Source of the DNA: Streptomyces filamentosus | GTDB lineage: Bacteria; Actinomycetota; Actinomycetes; Streptomycetales; Streptomycetaceae | Length of the DNA stretch: 64,000 nt | Direction: 5' to 3' | Assembly: GCF_014654895.1 (NCBI RefSeq) | Contig: NZ_BNBE01000003.1 | Coordinates: 1,206,501-1,270,500, forward strand | Shown here: piece by piece, positions 34,717 to 42,987 of the stretch | Numbering within the stretch: position 1 is the first letter of the stretch | Layout of the letters: every line of letters begins with the position of its first letter | Position numbers and translations under genes: made by a program | Notes under the pieces: generated by a model | The model's input: the letters and a program-made list of their open reading frames with translations, nothing else | Told to the model about the DNA's origin: nothing | Databases searched by the model: none

Positions 34717-35946
34717 TTGTCTGCTCGCCCCCGCCTCCTCGTCGTCTCGCCGGGCGATGAGGTCTATCGCGGCTACTGCCTTGAGCAGGTGGCCGCCGCG
34801 TACGACGTCGTCCTGCTGACCGGCACCCAGCCGTCGTGGGAGAAGCCGTACATCGTCGACCACGCCGTCGCCGACCTTGACAGCACCACCGACCTGCTCG
34901 CCGCCGGCCGCGCCCTCGCCGAGCGCCACGAACTCGCCGGCGTCGTCACCTGGACGGAGTGGCATCTCGTTCCCGCCGCCCGCCTCGCCCGCGCGCTCGG
35001 ACTGCCGACGAACTCCGTCGAGGTGATGCGGGCCTGCCGCAACAAGGCCACCGCACGCATTCTGTTCACCCGCCACGGCGTGCCCTCGGCCGCCTCGATG
35101 AAGGCCCGGTCCCTGGTGGAGGCCGGGCTGGCGACGATGACCATCGGTTACCCCGCCGTCCTCAAGCCTGCCGCGTTCGCCGGAAGCATCGGCGTGATCC
35201 GCATCGACCGGCCCGAGCAGCTGCCCGACGCCTTCGACTTCGCTTCAGCCGGAGCCGACCAGAGCCGCGAGGACACGGCGGTCCTGGTCGAGGAGTACCT
35301 CGACGGCCCGGAGATCTCGGTCGAGTGCGTCACCCGCCACGGCGAGACCACCGCCGTCGCCGTCACCCGCAAGAGCCTCGGCCCGCCGCCGTACTTCGAG
35401 GAGACCGGCCACACCGTCGACCCCGACGACCCGCTCCTCGCCCAGGCCGCGCCGGTCGCCGCCGCCGCGATCAAGGCCCTGGGCATCACCGACGGCGTCC
35501 AGCACGTCGAGATGCGCCTGGTCGACGGCCGCCCCCGCCTGATCGAGGTCAACGCCCGCATCGGGGGCGACATGATCGGCCACCTCGTCCGCCTCGCCAC
35601 GGGAATCGACCTGCCCAAGGCCGCAGCCGACCTCGCCTGCGGCCGTACCCCCGACCTCACCCCGACCCGGCACGAGACCGCCGGTATCCGCATGCTCTAC
35701 CCGGCAGCCTCCGGCACCCTCACCCAGCGCCACATCAACCAGGAATTCGCGGCCCGCACCCCCTGGCTGCGCCAGGTGCAGTGGACCCGCCAGGTCGGGG
35801 ACCCGATCCTCCTGCCGCCCCGCGGGGACCTGTTCACCGCCCGGGCCGGGTTCTACATCGTCACCGGCCGCGACACCACCGAGGTCAACGAGCGCCTTGA
35901 TACCGCCGCCCACGAGATCACCGTCACCACCCAGGCGGTCCGATGA
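34717..35946 (+). CDS. ATP-grasp domain ligase
   Basis: 409 aa, TTG at 34717. ATP-grasp features are visible: a Rossmann-like first domain (RLLVVSPGDEVYRGY), a lid and phosphate loop (NKATARILFTRHGVPSAASM, YPAVLKPAAFAGSIGVIRI), the EEYLDGPEISVECV strand and the metal-binding LIEVNARIGGDMIGHLV. Such ligases join a carboxylate to an amine or other nucleophile through an acyl-phosphate, often in small peptide metabolites. It follows an exporter and two regulators, so a small peptide-like product is plausible but unproven. Confidence 0.88.
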   Translation: MSARPRLLVVSPGDEVYRGYCLEQVAAAYDVVLLTGTQPSWEKPYIVDHAVADLDSTTDLLAAGRALAERHELAGVVTWTEWHLVPAARLARALGLPTNSVEVMRACRNKATARILFTRHGVPSAASMKARSLVEAGLATMTIGYPAVLKPAAFAGSIGVIRIDRPEQLPDAFDFASAGADQSREDTAVLVEEYLDGPEISVECVTRHGETTAVAVTRKSLGPPPYFEETGHTVDPDDPLLAQAAPVAAAAIKALGITDGVQHVEMRLVDGRPRLIEVNARIGGDMIGHLVRLATGIDLPKAAADLACGRTPDLTPTRHETAGIRMLYPAASGTLTQRHINQEFAARTPWLRQVQWTRQVGDPILLPPRGDLFTARAGFYIVTGRDTTEVNERLDTAAHEITVTTQAVR

Positions 35947-36166
35947 ACCCCGCGCCCGACCCGCGCTCCTACATTGACGGAGACGTCTACGTTTCCCGCG
36001 CCATCTATCCGGCTCCCTCAAGGCCGTCACCGAGTGCATCTCCGGCCCGGCCCCGTTCGACGTGAAGCGGGCCGTCGCATCTCGCCGCCCGGCCACGCTC
36101 CCGGCCGCCAGCGTCCCGCGCTGGAGCACCACCAGCCGCCCGGCCCTGCCCGGCCCGCGCCGCTGA
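35943..36166 (+). pseudogene. Small gene with one-base frame break
   Basis: ATG at 35943 overlaps the upstream TGA (ATGA). The coding part MNPAPDPRSYIDGDVYVSRA is followed at about 36011 by a frame change: CCGGC reads as CCGGGC would, giving IYPGSLKAVTECISGPAPFD and a tail ending GPRR at 36166. The length is one base short of a multiple of three. 74 aa when repaired. As given, translation would stop after 40 codons. Function unknown. Confidence 0.45.
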
Positions 36167-36196
36167 CACCAGCTCGACCTCGACCGGAGACCGCTC

Positions 36197-36679
36197 TTGT
36201 CCCTGCAGGCCCCCGAGTTCTTCGCCGAACTGTGCCTCCCCTTCCCCGCGAGCACGGTCGTGGGCAACACGTACTACGCCACCCCCGTGGCGGGCGCACC
36301 GCTGCGGCTGCGGATCGACTTCAGCCGCACCATCCACGCCGACACGTACGGCGGTCTGCGCCTGGCGGTCGTCCACCCGGACCGGGGCGAGATCGATGCG
36401 GTGGTGCTCGACTTCGTGGACCACGGCACCTTTCACCGCCGCGACGAGGCCCGCAACACCTTGGTGAACAGCAAGCACTACGGCACGTTCGCCACGTACC
36501 GCCGGCCCGGAAAGCCGCCCTGGGAGGGCGCCGTCACCACCGGGCTGCGTGACGCCATCGAGCAGTACGCGGCCGTCTGGTTCCCCGGTGCGTGGGCCGA
36601 GCCCGCGCCGCCACGCACGACGACGGGCCCTCTGCCAGTCGCCCCGCCTCCCAAGGGCTTCGGCCGCCGATCTCTCTGA
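36197..36679 (+). CDS. Hypothetical protein
   Basis: 160 aa, TTG at 36197. Compact alpha/beta protein (FFAELCLPFPASTVVGNTYY, LRIDFSRTIHADTYGGLRLAVVHPD, DAVVLDFVDHGTFHRRDEARN) with a Pro-rich tail. The alternating strands could form a small beta sandwich. No family recognised. Same direction as the ATP-grasp gene. Confidence 0.6.
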   Translation: MSLQAPEFFAELCLPFPASTVVGNTYYATPVAGAPLRLRIDFSRTIHADTYGGLRLAVVHPDRGEIDAVVLDFVDHGTFHRRDEARNTLVNSKHYGTFATYRRPGKPPWEGAVTTGLRDAIEQYAAVWFPGAWAEPAPPRTTTGPLPVAPPPKGFGRRSL

Positions 36680-36715
36680 ACTTCTTCCTCTCACTCGCAC
36701 CAAGGAGTCTTTCTC

Positions 36716-38449
36716 GTGCATGCCCGTACCGCTCGCGGTGCCCTCCGAACTCTGGCCGTGGCCACCGCCGCTGGCGTGGCCGGCACCCTGGCCTGGACTC
36801 CTGCCCAGGCAGCCCCCGCTCCCATCTCCCTGGGCCCCGGCTACACGATCCCCGACTCCGAAGGCAACGCCAACGCCTCCCACGTCGGCGCCTACGGCCC
36901 GCCCGGCCCGGCCGTCCACGGCGACGTCGAGACGTACTGCGCCGACCCTGAGCGCAAGGGCCCGGCCGACGCCGGCGGCTACGGCGCCCCGCGGCCGGTG
37001 ACGTCCTGGACGTCGTCGGTGACCGGCAAGACCGTGCCGAAGGAGCGTCTCGCCCAGGCCGCGTACGTGATCGGCAAGTACGGGCAGACCCGCGACAACG
37101 CGCAGTCGGCTGCAGTGGACGCGGTCGTGTACGAGTACCTGGCCGGCGGCACGTACGCCCTCGACGGCGCCCGCGGCAAGCAGCGCCTGGCTTACCCGGT
37201 CGTCTCGCCGACCGCCCGCACCCTCGCCCAGGGCTACATCGCCGAGGCCAAGCGGCTCGCCGGCCCCTACACCCTGACGATCACCCCGTCGGTGAAGACC
37301 ACCACCGCCGGGACGAAGGTCACCGTCGCCGTGAAGGTCGCCACGAGCGCGGGCGCCCCCGTGCCGAGGGTGACCGTCGCGCTGGCCGAGTCCGGCTCCG
37401 GCACCGCCTCCGGGAAGGTCACCACGAGCGCGAGCGGCACCGCCGAGTGGTCGTTCACCGCGAAGACCGCGGGCACCGCCAGCGTCACCGCGAAGGCCGA
37501 CGGCCTGCCCGCCACTGACCTGCAGGTCCTCACCCCGAAGAACCCCGCCGCTCAGCGGATGCTCCTCGCCGGCGGCACCACCAGCGTCAAGGACTCGGCG
37601 ACCGTCACCGTGAACGAGGCGACCGGCGGCGTCACCATCCGGAAGAAGGACCCCGAGGGCAGCCGCCTGGTCGGCGCCGTCTTCGAGCTCCTGGACAAGG
37701 ACGGGAAGAAGGTCGCCGCGGGCAAGACCGACGCGCAGGGCGTCCTCGCCTTCGACCAGCTCCGGGCCGGCACCTACCGCCTGCGCGAGACCTCCTCCGG
37801 CAGCCCCGTCCACGACCTCATGCCCGAGCAGACCATCACCATCACCGCCGGACGCACCGCCCAGGCCAACCCGATCGACCTGATCGACCCGTTCAAGAAG
37901 GCCGATCTGTCGGTGAAGAAGATCGACAAGAACACCGGCAAGCTGCTCGCGGGCGCGGTCATCGCCATCCGGGCCGACGAGACGGACAAGACCGGCAAGC
38001 ACATCCCCAGCAAGGTCGTCACCACGCTGACCACCGGCACGAACGGCACCGCCGAGGCCGACCTCGACGTCACCCTCAAGACCGGCACCCGCTACTGGGC
38101 CACCGAGACCACCGCCCCCGACGGCTACCAGCTCGACACCACCCCCGTCGCCTTCACCGCGAAGCCCGGCGCCGCCGTCGCGGTCACCCTTGCCGACCAG
38201 CCCGTCCCGACCACCCCGCCGCCGAGCCCCAGCACCCCGCCCCCGGCTCCGCCGACCACGCCGCCGGCCCCGCCCACGACGCCCCCGGCTCCGCCGAGCA
38301 CGCCGCCAGCACCGCCGTCCGGCTCCCTCGCCCACACCGGCGCGGACACCACACCGTGGCTGATCGCCGGCGCGACCGCTCTGCTCGCCGGCGGCTCGAG
38401 CCTCTACCTGTTCAGCCGCCGCCGGCGCACGAGCGACGAGGCCAGCTGA
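36716..38449 (+). CDS. SpaA/Cna-B surface adhesin with LAHTG anchor
   Basis: 577 aa, GTG at 36716. Signal peptide to about residue 32 (TPAQAAPAP). Residues 35-180 may be a thioester domain, with VETYCADPE and the Gln in DNAQSAAVDAVVYEYL as possible cross-link pair. An Ig-like unit follows (residues 185-275), then two SpaA/Cna-B units (VTIRKKDPEGSRLVGAVFEL and LSVKKIDKNTGKLLAGAVIA), a Pro-rich spacer, the sortase motif LAHTG at 538-542, a membrane helix and a basic tail. LAxTG is the type used by class E sortases of Streptomyces. Probably a wall-anchored adhesin made by the element. Confidence 0.9.
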   Translation: MHARTARGALRTLAVATAAGVAGTLAWTPAQAAPAPISLGPGYTIPDSEGNANASHVGAYGPPGPAVHGDVETYCADPERKGPADAGGYGAPRPVTSWTSSVTGKTVPKERLAQAAYVIGKYGQTRDNAQSAAVDAVVYEYLAGGTYALDGARGKQRLAYPVVSPTARTLAQGYIAEAKRLAGPYTLTITPSVKTTTAGTKVTVAVKVATSAGAPVPRVTVALAESGSGTASGKVTTSASGTAEWSFTAKTAGTASVTAKADGLPATDLQVLTPKNPAAQRMLLAGGTTSVKDSATVTVNEATGGVTIRKKDPEGSRLVGAVFELLDKDGKKVAAGKTDAQGVLAFDQLRAGTYRLRETSSGSPVHDLMPEQTITITAGRTAQANPIDLIDPFKKADLSVKKIDKNTGKLLAGAVIAIRADETDKTGKHIPSKVVTTLTTGTNGTAEADLDVTLKTGTRYWATETTAPDGYQLDTTPVAFTAKPGAAVAVTLADQPVPTTPPPSPSTPPPAPPTTPPAPPTTPPAPPSTPPAPPSGSLAHTGADTTPWLIAGATALLAGGSSLYLFSRRRRTSDEAS

Positions 38450-38495
38450 CCGCCGAGCGCACCCTCCCCGTTACCGACCGCCTGGAGTCCCCGCC

Positions 38496-39566
38496 ATGAA
38501 GCACCACCGGATCCTGCCCACGCTCGCCCTCACCACCGCGGCCGTGCTCGCCGCGCCCGCTGCCGCCATCGCCGCCCCGTCCCCCGAACCGACTCCCTCA
38601 GCGACGGCCGCCCGCGCTGAGACACCGAACCCCGAGGCGGGCAGCGTCGAGATCACCAAGAAGGACCCAGCCGGGGACGTGCTCTCCGGCGCCGCGTTCC
38701 TGCTGCTCGACTCCGCCGGCCAGAAGGCCGGCAGCGGGAAGACGGACGCCCAGGGGAAGCTCACCTTCCCCGACCTCGCGCCGGGCGTCTACCGGCTCAA
38801 GGAGACGGCCTCCGGCAGCCCGTTCCACGAGGTTGTGGCCGACCAGGACGTCATCGTCACCCCGGGCGCGGCCACCCGGCTGACCATCACCGACCCCTTC
38901 AAGGCCGCCAAGGTCCTCCTGCAGGCCAAGGACAGCAAGACCGGCAAGCTCCTTCCCGGCGCCACCGTGAACATCGGCACCGGCGACTCCACGCTCCTGA
39001 CCCTCACCACCGGCGCCGGGGGTACGGCCTCCGGGGAACTGCCGGTGTCGAGCCGGAAGACGCAGTTCTGGGTCAAGCAGACCAAGGCCCCTGCCGGCTA
39101 CGACCTCTACAAGCCGTCGAAGACGTTCACCGCCGACCCTGGCGCCCCGGTGACCGTGACCGTCACCAACGCCAAGACCGCGACGACCCCGAAGCCCACC
39201 CCCTCGGACAAGCCGACGCACAAGCCCACCGGCACCCCGTCCATTCCTACGGTCAAGCCGAGCAGCAACCCGACCGGCGCTCCGAAGCCCAAGCCGACGG
39301 ACTCCAGCACGTCGGGTACCGGATCCTCGCCCATCGCTGCCACGGTCGCGCCCGCCGCCTCGTCGTCCACCACATCCGCAGCCCCGATCGGCGACTCCAC
39401 GCCGGCCACCCCGACCGGTTCCCTCGCCCACACCGGCGCGGACACCACCTGGTGGATCGCCGGAGGTGCCGGCGTCCTCGTTGCCGTCGGCGCCGTCGCT
39501 CTGGTCGTCACCCGCCGTCGCGGGGTGGCCGAGCCGGAGCCGGACGACACCAGCCAGACCGTCTAA
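38496..39566 (+). CDS. Second SpaA/Cna-B surface protein, LAHTG anchor
   Basis: 356 aa, ATG at 38496. Signal peptide to about residue 27, then two SpaA/Cna-B units (VEITKKDPAGDVLSGAAFLL and VLLQAKDSKTGKLLPGATVN), a long Thr/Pro/Ser/Lys-rich wall-spanning spacer, LAHTG at 310-314, a membrane helix and a basic tail. Its repeat units resemble those of the protein upstream, so the pair may form one surface fibre. A bidirectional terminator follows at 39586. Confidence 0.9.
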   Translation: MKHHRILPTLALTTAAVLAAPAAAIAAPSPEPTPSATAARAETPNPEAGSVEITKKDPAGDVLSGAAFLLLDSAGQKAGSGKTDAQGKLTFPDLAPGVYRLKETASGSPFHEVVADQDVIVTPGAATRLTITDPFKAAKVLLQAKDSKTGKLLPGATVNIGTGDSTLLTLTTGAGGTASGELPVSSRKTQFWVKQTKAPAGYDLYKPSKTFTADPGAPVTVTVTNAKTATTPKPTPSDKPTHKPTGTPSIPTVKPSSNPTGAPKPKPTDSSTSGTGSSPIAATVAPAASSSTTSAAPIGDSTPATPTGSLAHTGADTTWWIAGGAGVLVAVGAVALVVTRRRGVAEPEPDDTSQTV

Positions 39567-39585
39567 CCGAAGATCACCCCCATCA

Positions 39586-39618
39586 GCAGGCCCCTGGGAC
39601 GTCGTTCCAGGGGCCTGC
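39586..39618. terminator. Bidirectional terminator between converging genes
   Basis: Perfect 12-bp arms GCAGGCCCCTGG and CCAGGGGCCTGC with a 9-base loop lie between the rightward SpaA gene and the leftward gene ending at 39698. Confidence 0.8.
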
Positions 39619-39697
39619 CCTCGTCTGCAGCCGTGTCACGCTCTTGGCTCCACCGTCCGCCGCCGTACGCAGCGCCACGTGCTGCCCGGTTCCGTCC

Positions 39698-40779
39698 TTA
39701 TGCCAGTACGGGTGCCTTCGCGGCGGGAGATCCACTGCGCTCGAGCCAGCGGTCGACCCAGGCAGGTACGGAGAGGGCAAGCTGCTGCTGGGCAGCGAAG
39801 GTCGCCGGACGGTACTCCTGGATCCGCTTCAGGCGCTCGCCGCGGCGCTGGATGGCGCGAACCTCCAGCACTCCGCGCCGATCGGCCAGGCCGGCAGCGA
39901 CGGTGGTGCACTGGTCGCTGTAGCCGGGCGGCAGATGACAGGAGCAGTGTTCGTCCACGGTGGCGAGGGGCAGGCCCCAGTCGGGCGCCGCGAGCAGTGC
40001 CATCAGCCGCCGGTGGCCGGTGGCGCCGGAACCTTCCGCGAACGTGGGGTCGATGATCCAGCGTTCGCCACCGCCGCGTTCGTGGTGGCCGAGCCAGCCG
40101 GTCACGGCCAGAGGCGCCCCCAGGGTGCGGATCACGCCGGCACGGCGCAGCAGCCCGCTGGTCAGCCAGGCCGACGCCGCGGTGCCCCGGCGGCCCGGCC
40201 GCCGGTAGGGACGCTCGGCCGGGTGCCACTGGGCGGGCCGGTCGCGGTGGCAGGGCGTCATGCCGTAGGCGCCCAGCCGCCGGTCCTGGGCGTCGACTGC
40301 GCGCAGCCACTCGTCGGGGTCCAGACCGAGCAGGGTGACGGAGGTGGACGTGTCCGGCACGCGCAGCAGCACCTGGCCGTCCTCGACGTGGGTACGGGCC
40401 CCCGGCACCCCCTTGACGTCGCCGTACTCGTCTTGACGTCGCCGTACTCGTCGGCGCGCGGCAGCAGCGCCTCGGCCAGGTCCAGGGCCTGGGACTGCGC
40501 CGGGTCGCGCCGCTCGGCCAGGTCGGCCTCGAATCGGATCAGGAGGCGGTCGGAGCGCGGGTCGACGTACTTGATGCCCCACGGGTGCACAGTGGTGATC
40601 CGGCGCCAGGCCAGTGCGGCCATCACGCGGGCCTCCAGCAGCATCTGGTCGGAGTCCGGCTGCGGGATCAGCAAGGAGCCGGGCGTGGCGGCCTCGACCC
40701 GGCGTCGGGCGGACTGCCAGGACATCCCGGTGTACAGGCGCAGCAGTTCGGCGCGACGTTCGACGGCGGTTGTCTTCAT
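39698..40779 (-). pseudogene. Unknown protein gene broken by a 20-bp tandem duplication
   Basis: ATG at 40779 (GAGGAG upstream) begins MKTTAVERRAELLRLYTGMS. The frame runs to ALLPRADEYGDVK, where the 20-bp duplication at 40412-40451 shifts it; the remainder QDEYGDVKGVPGARTHVEDG to the stop at 39698 is in another frame. Removing one copy gives a clean 353-aa protein. It has a helical N-terminus, a beta-rich middle (HVEDGQVLLRVPDTSTSVTLLG) and CHLPPGYSDQC. Family unknown. The deletion of one unit would revert it, so this could be a switch. Confidence 0.7.
40412..40451. repeat. 20-bp perfect tandem duplication
   Basis: Two adjacent copies of CTTGACGTCGCCGTACTCGT. They fall inside the leftward gene and change its frame. 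Length 20 is not a multiple of three, so it disrupts the gene. Confidence 0.9.
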
Positions 40780-41177
40780 AACTCGAAGCTCCTCAACACC
40801 GCGGAGCCGTCCCGACACAGCACGCGCGGCGGAGAGCCACGAGGAACATGCGGACCACGCAGCGGCACCGGCCGAGTTGGCTTCTCCACGGCGTACTCGA
40901 TGTCGGGTCGAGCACAGGGCAGGGACCCCGCCGGGCCCACGGTCCGAATCCGATCACACCGAGCCGGGAGCAGGCCCCGATCGATGCGATGACGCGCCGA
41001 GGCATCACCCGACGTTCGTAATCGGTCCTGGTTCCGCCGCTCGGTCGAGACCCCGCGGTTCACCGTCGAAGGAGTTCGCCGGGGGCAGACAGGAAAGACC
41101 TCGGAAAGACTGGCCAACGCGGGCAGGGGCATGTCAACGTAGACGACCTTGCAAGAAACCCCAGGTCAGAGAGGTGA
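40780..41177. other. Gene-free 398-bp stretch
   Basis: Between the broken leftward gene and a rightward DUF317-type gene. No convincing ORF. It must contain both divergent promoters. TGTCAACGTAGACG at 41132 resembles the ArsR-type motif near 62.6 and 63.7 kb with one difference; this may be chance. Confidence 0.4.
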
Positions 41178-41537
41178 TTGCCTGTGGCCGTGGCTCCCGT
41201 AAGCCCTGGATTCTCTACGACCGTGAAGGCGCTGCGACTCCGCGAGTGGCAGCTCGGTCCCGGCCAGCCCACGCTCGTCATGGACCTGTTCTCCTCGGAG
41301 GACTTCCACCTCATCGTGGACGACCGCGCGGACGTACACGTCAGCTCGAAGGACGGCCGGTTCTACCTTGGCTGGTTCCCGCTCGGCCGCCCCGGTACCA
41401 ACGGGGAGGGATGGAGGATCGCCGTCACCGGTACGGCCAAGGTGCCCGGCTACTCCCTGTCGTTCGACACCGAGACGCCGGCCGAGATCGTGGCCGCCAC
41501 CGTAACGCGCGTGCTGGAGACCTCACGCCGCGTGTGA
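41178..41537 (+). CDS. Short DUF317-like protein
   Basis: 119 aa from TTG 41178; a GTG at 41184 has better spacing to the AGAGAGG upstream. One DUF317 unit is visible: DFHLIVDDRADVHVSSKDG...FYLGWFPLGRP, GWRIAVTGTAKVPGYSLSFDTETPAEIVAATVTRVLE. Shorter than the two-unit proteins at 3-6 kb. First of three rightward genes. Confidence 0.75.
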   Translation: MPVAVAPVSPGFSTTVKALRLREWQLGPGQPTLVMDLFSSEDFHLIVDDRADVHVSSKDGRFYLGWFPLGRPGTNGEGWRIAVTGTAKVPGYSLSFDTETPAEIVAATVTRVLETSRRV

Positions 41538-41635
41538 CAACGCAAGCATCCCCCTGGAACCCCTCGCTCCGAGGCGGCCGGCGGCCCGCCGGCCGGTTCC
41601 ACCGCTCATCGCTTTCCTCACCCAGGAGGTACTTC

Positions 41636-41926
41636 GTGACGTCCCCGGAGATGACCGTCGGCGACCTCGCCGACCTGTTGTCCCGCTGCGACCGTGATGC
41701 TCCGGTCCGCCAGGCCATGAACCCGTTCTTTCCGGCGGCCCACAGGCTGGCGCAGGTCGTGCAGTCCGTGGATCAGATCGGCCGAACAGTCGTCTACCTG
41801 GCCGAGGGACGGGACGAGAACAGCCAATTCGGTCACCTGCCCCCGGAGGTCGCCGTCGCCCTGACCTGGCAGGAACCCGTCCAGGCACCCCCGCGCCGCC
41901 CCCGCCGCAGTGCCGGCGGCAAGTAG
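41636..41926 (+). CDS. Hypothetical protein beside DUF317 genes
   Basis: 96 aa, GTG at 41636 with AGGAGG seven bases upstream. Starts MTSPEMTVGDLADLLSRCDR and contains AAHRLAQVVQSVDQIGRTVVYLAEGRDENSQFGHLP, then a basic tail. The layout, a small protein before a DUF317 gene, repeats that at 5680-6063. Function unknown. Confidence 0.65.
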   Translation: MTSPEMTVGDLADLLSRCDRDAPVRQAMNPFFPAAHRLAQVVQSVDQIGRTVVYLAEGRDENSQFGHLPPEVAVALTWQEPVQAPPRRPRRSAGGK

Positions 41927-41953
41927 AACCGCATCGAGCCCTTGGAGGCGCCC

Positions 41954-42754
41954 CTGTACCCCGACTTTCCGCTCGTCCCGTCCACGCCGTCCGGCGGACA
42001 GCCCGCGTTCTGGGTCGGCCCCCGGCACCTGGCCGGTGACGACAAGCGCCTCTATGACGCCGTCGCGGACACGCTCACCGGCCTGGGCTGGTCGAGCCTG
42101 ACGATCGTCCGCGGTCGCGACGAGCCGGACGGGGACCGCCAGGTCCTGCGCAGCACCGTCCTGCACATCAGCCCCGACACCCTCCGATGGGCCCAATGGT
42201 GTCTGCCGGACGAGCCGTTCTATCTGGGGGAGCTGCCGATCGCCTGGCAGATCTCCGCTCGGCCGGGCACGAGCAGTCCGCTCGCTGGGTGGTCGGCCTA
42301 CTTCACCCCCGATGTCCCCGGCGAGGCCGTGGCCGACTTCCTCGTCGCGCTCGACGCCCGCGACCAGCCGGCCGTGCCGTTCACCGGCCCGGAGGTGGTC
42401 CTCGACGCGGTCGCCGCACACGGCTGGCTCCGCGACATCGACCAGCCCGAGGCGGCAGCGACGGACCCGACCTTCACCTCACACATCAGTCTCGGTGAGG
42501 TACCGCCACTCATTCAGGACGGCGACCCGCGCGCGCTGACCACCAGCGCCGACGAGGCGGGACCGGCAGGGTGGCAGGCATGGGCCGAGCCCGCGCTCGG
42601 CGCACGGTGCCTGTGGGTGGCGTCGTTCGGCAGCAGCGTTCCGCACGAACTTGTCGCCGCCTTCGCCGCATCCCTCAGTTCGACCGCACCGGTCCTTCGA
42701 CGGGTCCTGCCCGAGGCCACCCACGAGCGGCTCCTTCGCGCGCCGGCCATCTAA
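41954..42754 (+). CDS. DUF317 domain protein
   Basis: 266 aa if CTG 41954 is used, five bases after GGAGG; the in-frame TTG at 41942 lies before that site. Begins LYPDFPLVPSTPSGGQPAFW. Two DUF317 units are present: GDDKRLYDAVADTLTGLGWS...GELPIAWQISARPGTSSPLAGWSAYFTPDVPGEAVADFLVAL and a C-terminal WQAWAEPALGARCLWVASFGSSVPHELVAAFAASL. Family function unknown. Confidence 0.75.
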   Translation: MYPDFPLVPSTPSGGQPAFWVGPRHLAGDDKRLYDAVADTLTGLGWSSLTIVRGRDEPDGDRQVLRSTVLHISPDTLRWAQWCLPDEPFYLGELPIAWQISARPGTSSPLAGWSAYFTPDVPGEAVADFLVALDARDQPAVPFTGPEVVLDAVAAHGWLRDIDQPEAAATDPTFTSHISLGEVPPLIQDGDPRALTTSADEAGPAGWQAWAEPALGARCLWVASFGSSVPHELVAAFAASLSSTAPVLRRVLPEATHERLLRAPAI

Positions 42755-42785
42755 CGCCTGGCGGCCCCTCTTGCCCGACGCATAC

Positions 42786-42815
42786 AGCCCGGCCTCCCTA
42801 TGGGAGAGCCGGGCT
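42786..42815. terminator. Terminator after DUF317 gene
   Basis: Inverted repeat AGCCCGGC-CTCCC and GGGAG-AGCCGGGCT lies 31 bases after the rightward DUF317 gene. It may also act on the opposite strand. Confidence 0.6.
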
Positions 42816-42924
42816 CCTTGCTGTTCGGGCCGGCCCACCTGCACACGATGCCGCCCCGCGTCGTCGAGGCCGACGCAGCATGTTGGTGCCGGCCCAAGCG
42901 GCACGCACTGACGGTCGGTGGACG

Positions 42925-42975
42925 CGCGGATGCCCCCGACTCCGCCCCCCTGGGGCGGAGTCGGGGGCATCCGCG
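42925..42975. terminator. Strong terminator, 24-bp perfect stem
   Basis: Arms of 24 bases at 42925-42948 and 42952-42975 are perfectly complementary with a 3-base loop. It begins 12 bases after the stop of the leftward lipoprotein gene and is its terminator, and would also stop rightward read-through. Confidence 0.85.
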
Positions 42976-42987
42976 GATCGGGACCGG

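Noticed and set aside
39698..40779. Replication-relaxation family protein
   Set aside because: No specific motif of that family is visible; left as unknown.
41132..41145. TGTCAACGTAGACG resembling the ArsR motif
   Set aside because: One mismatch, no palindrome around it and no arsenic gene nearby; probably chance.
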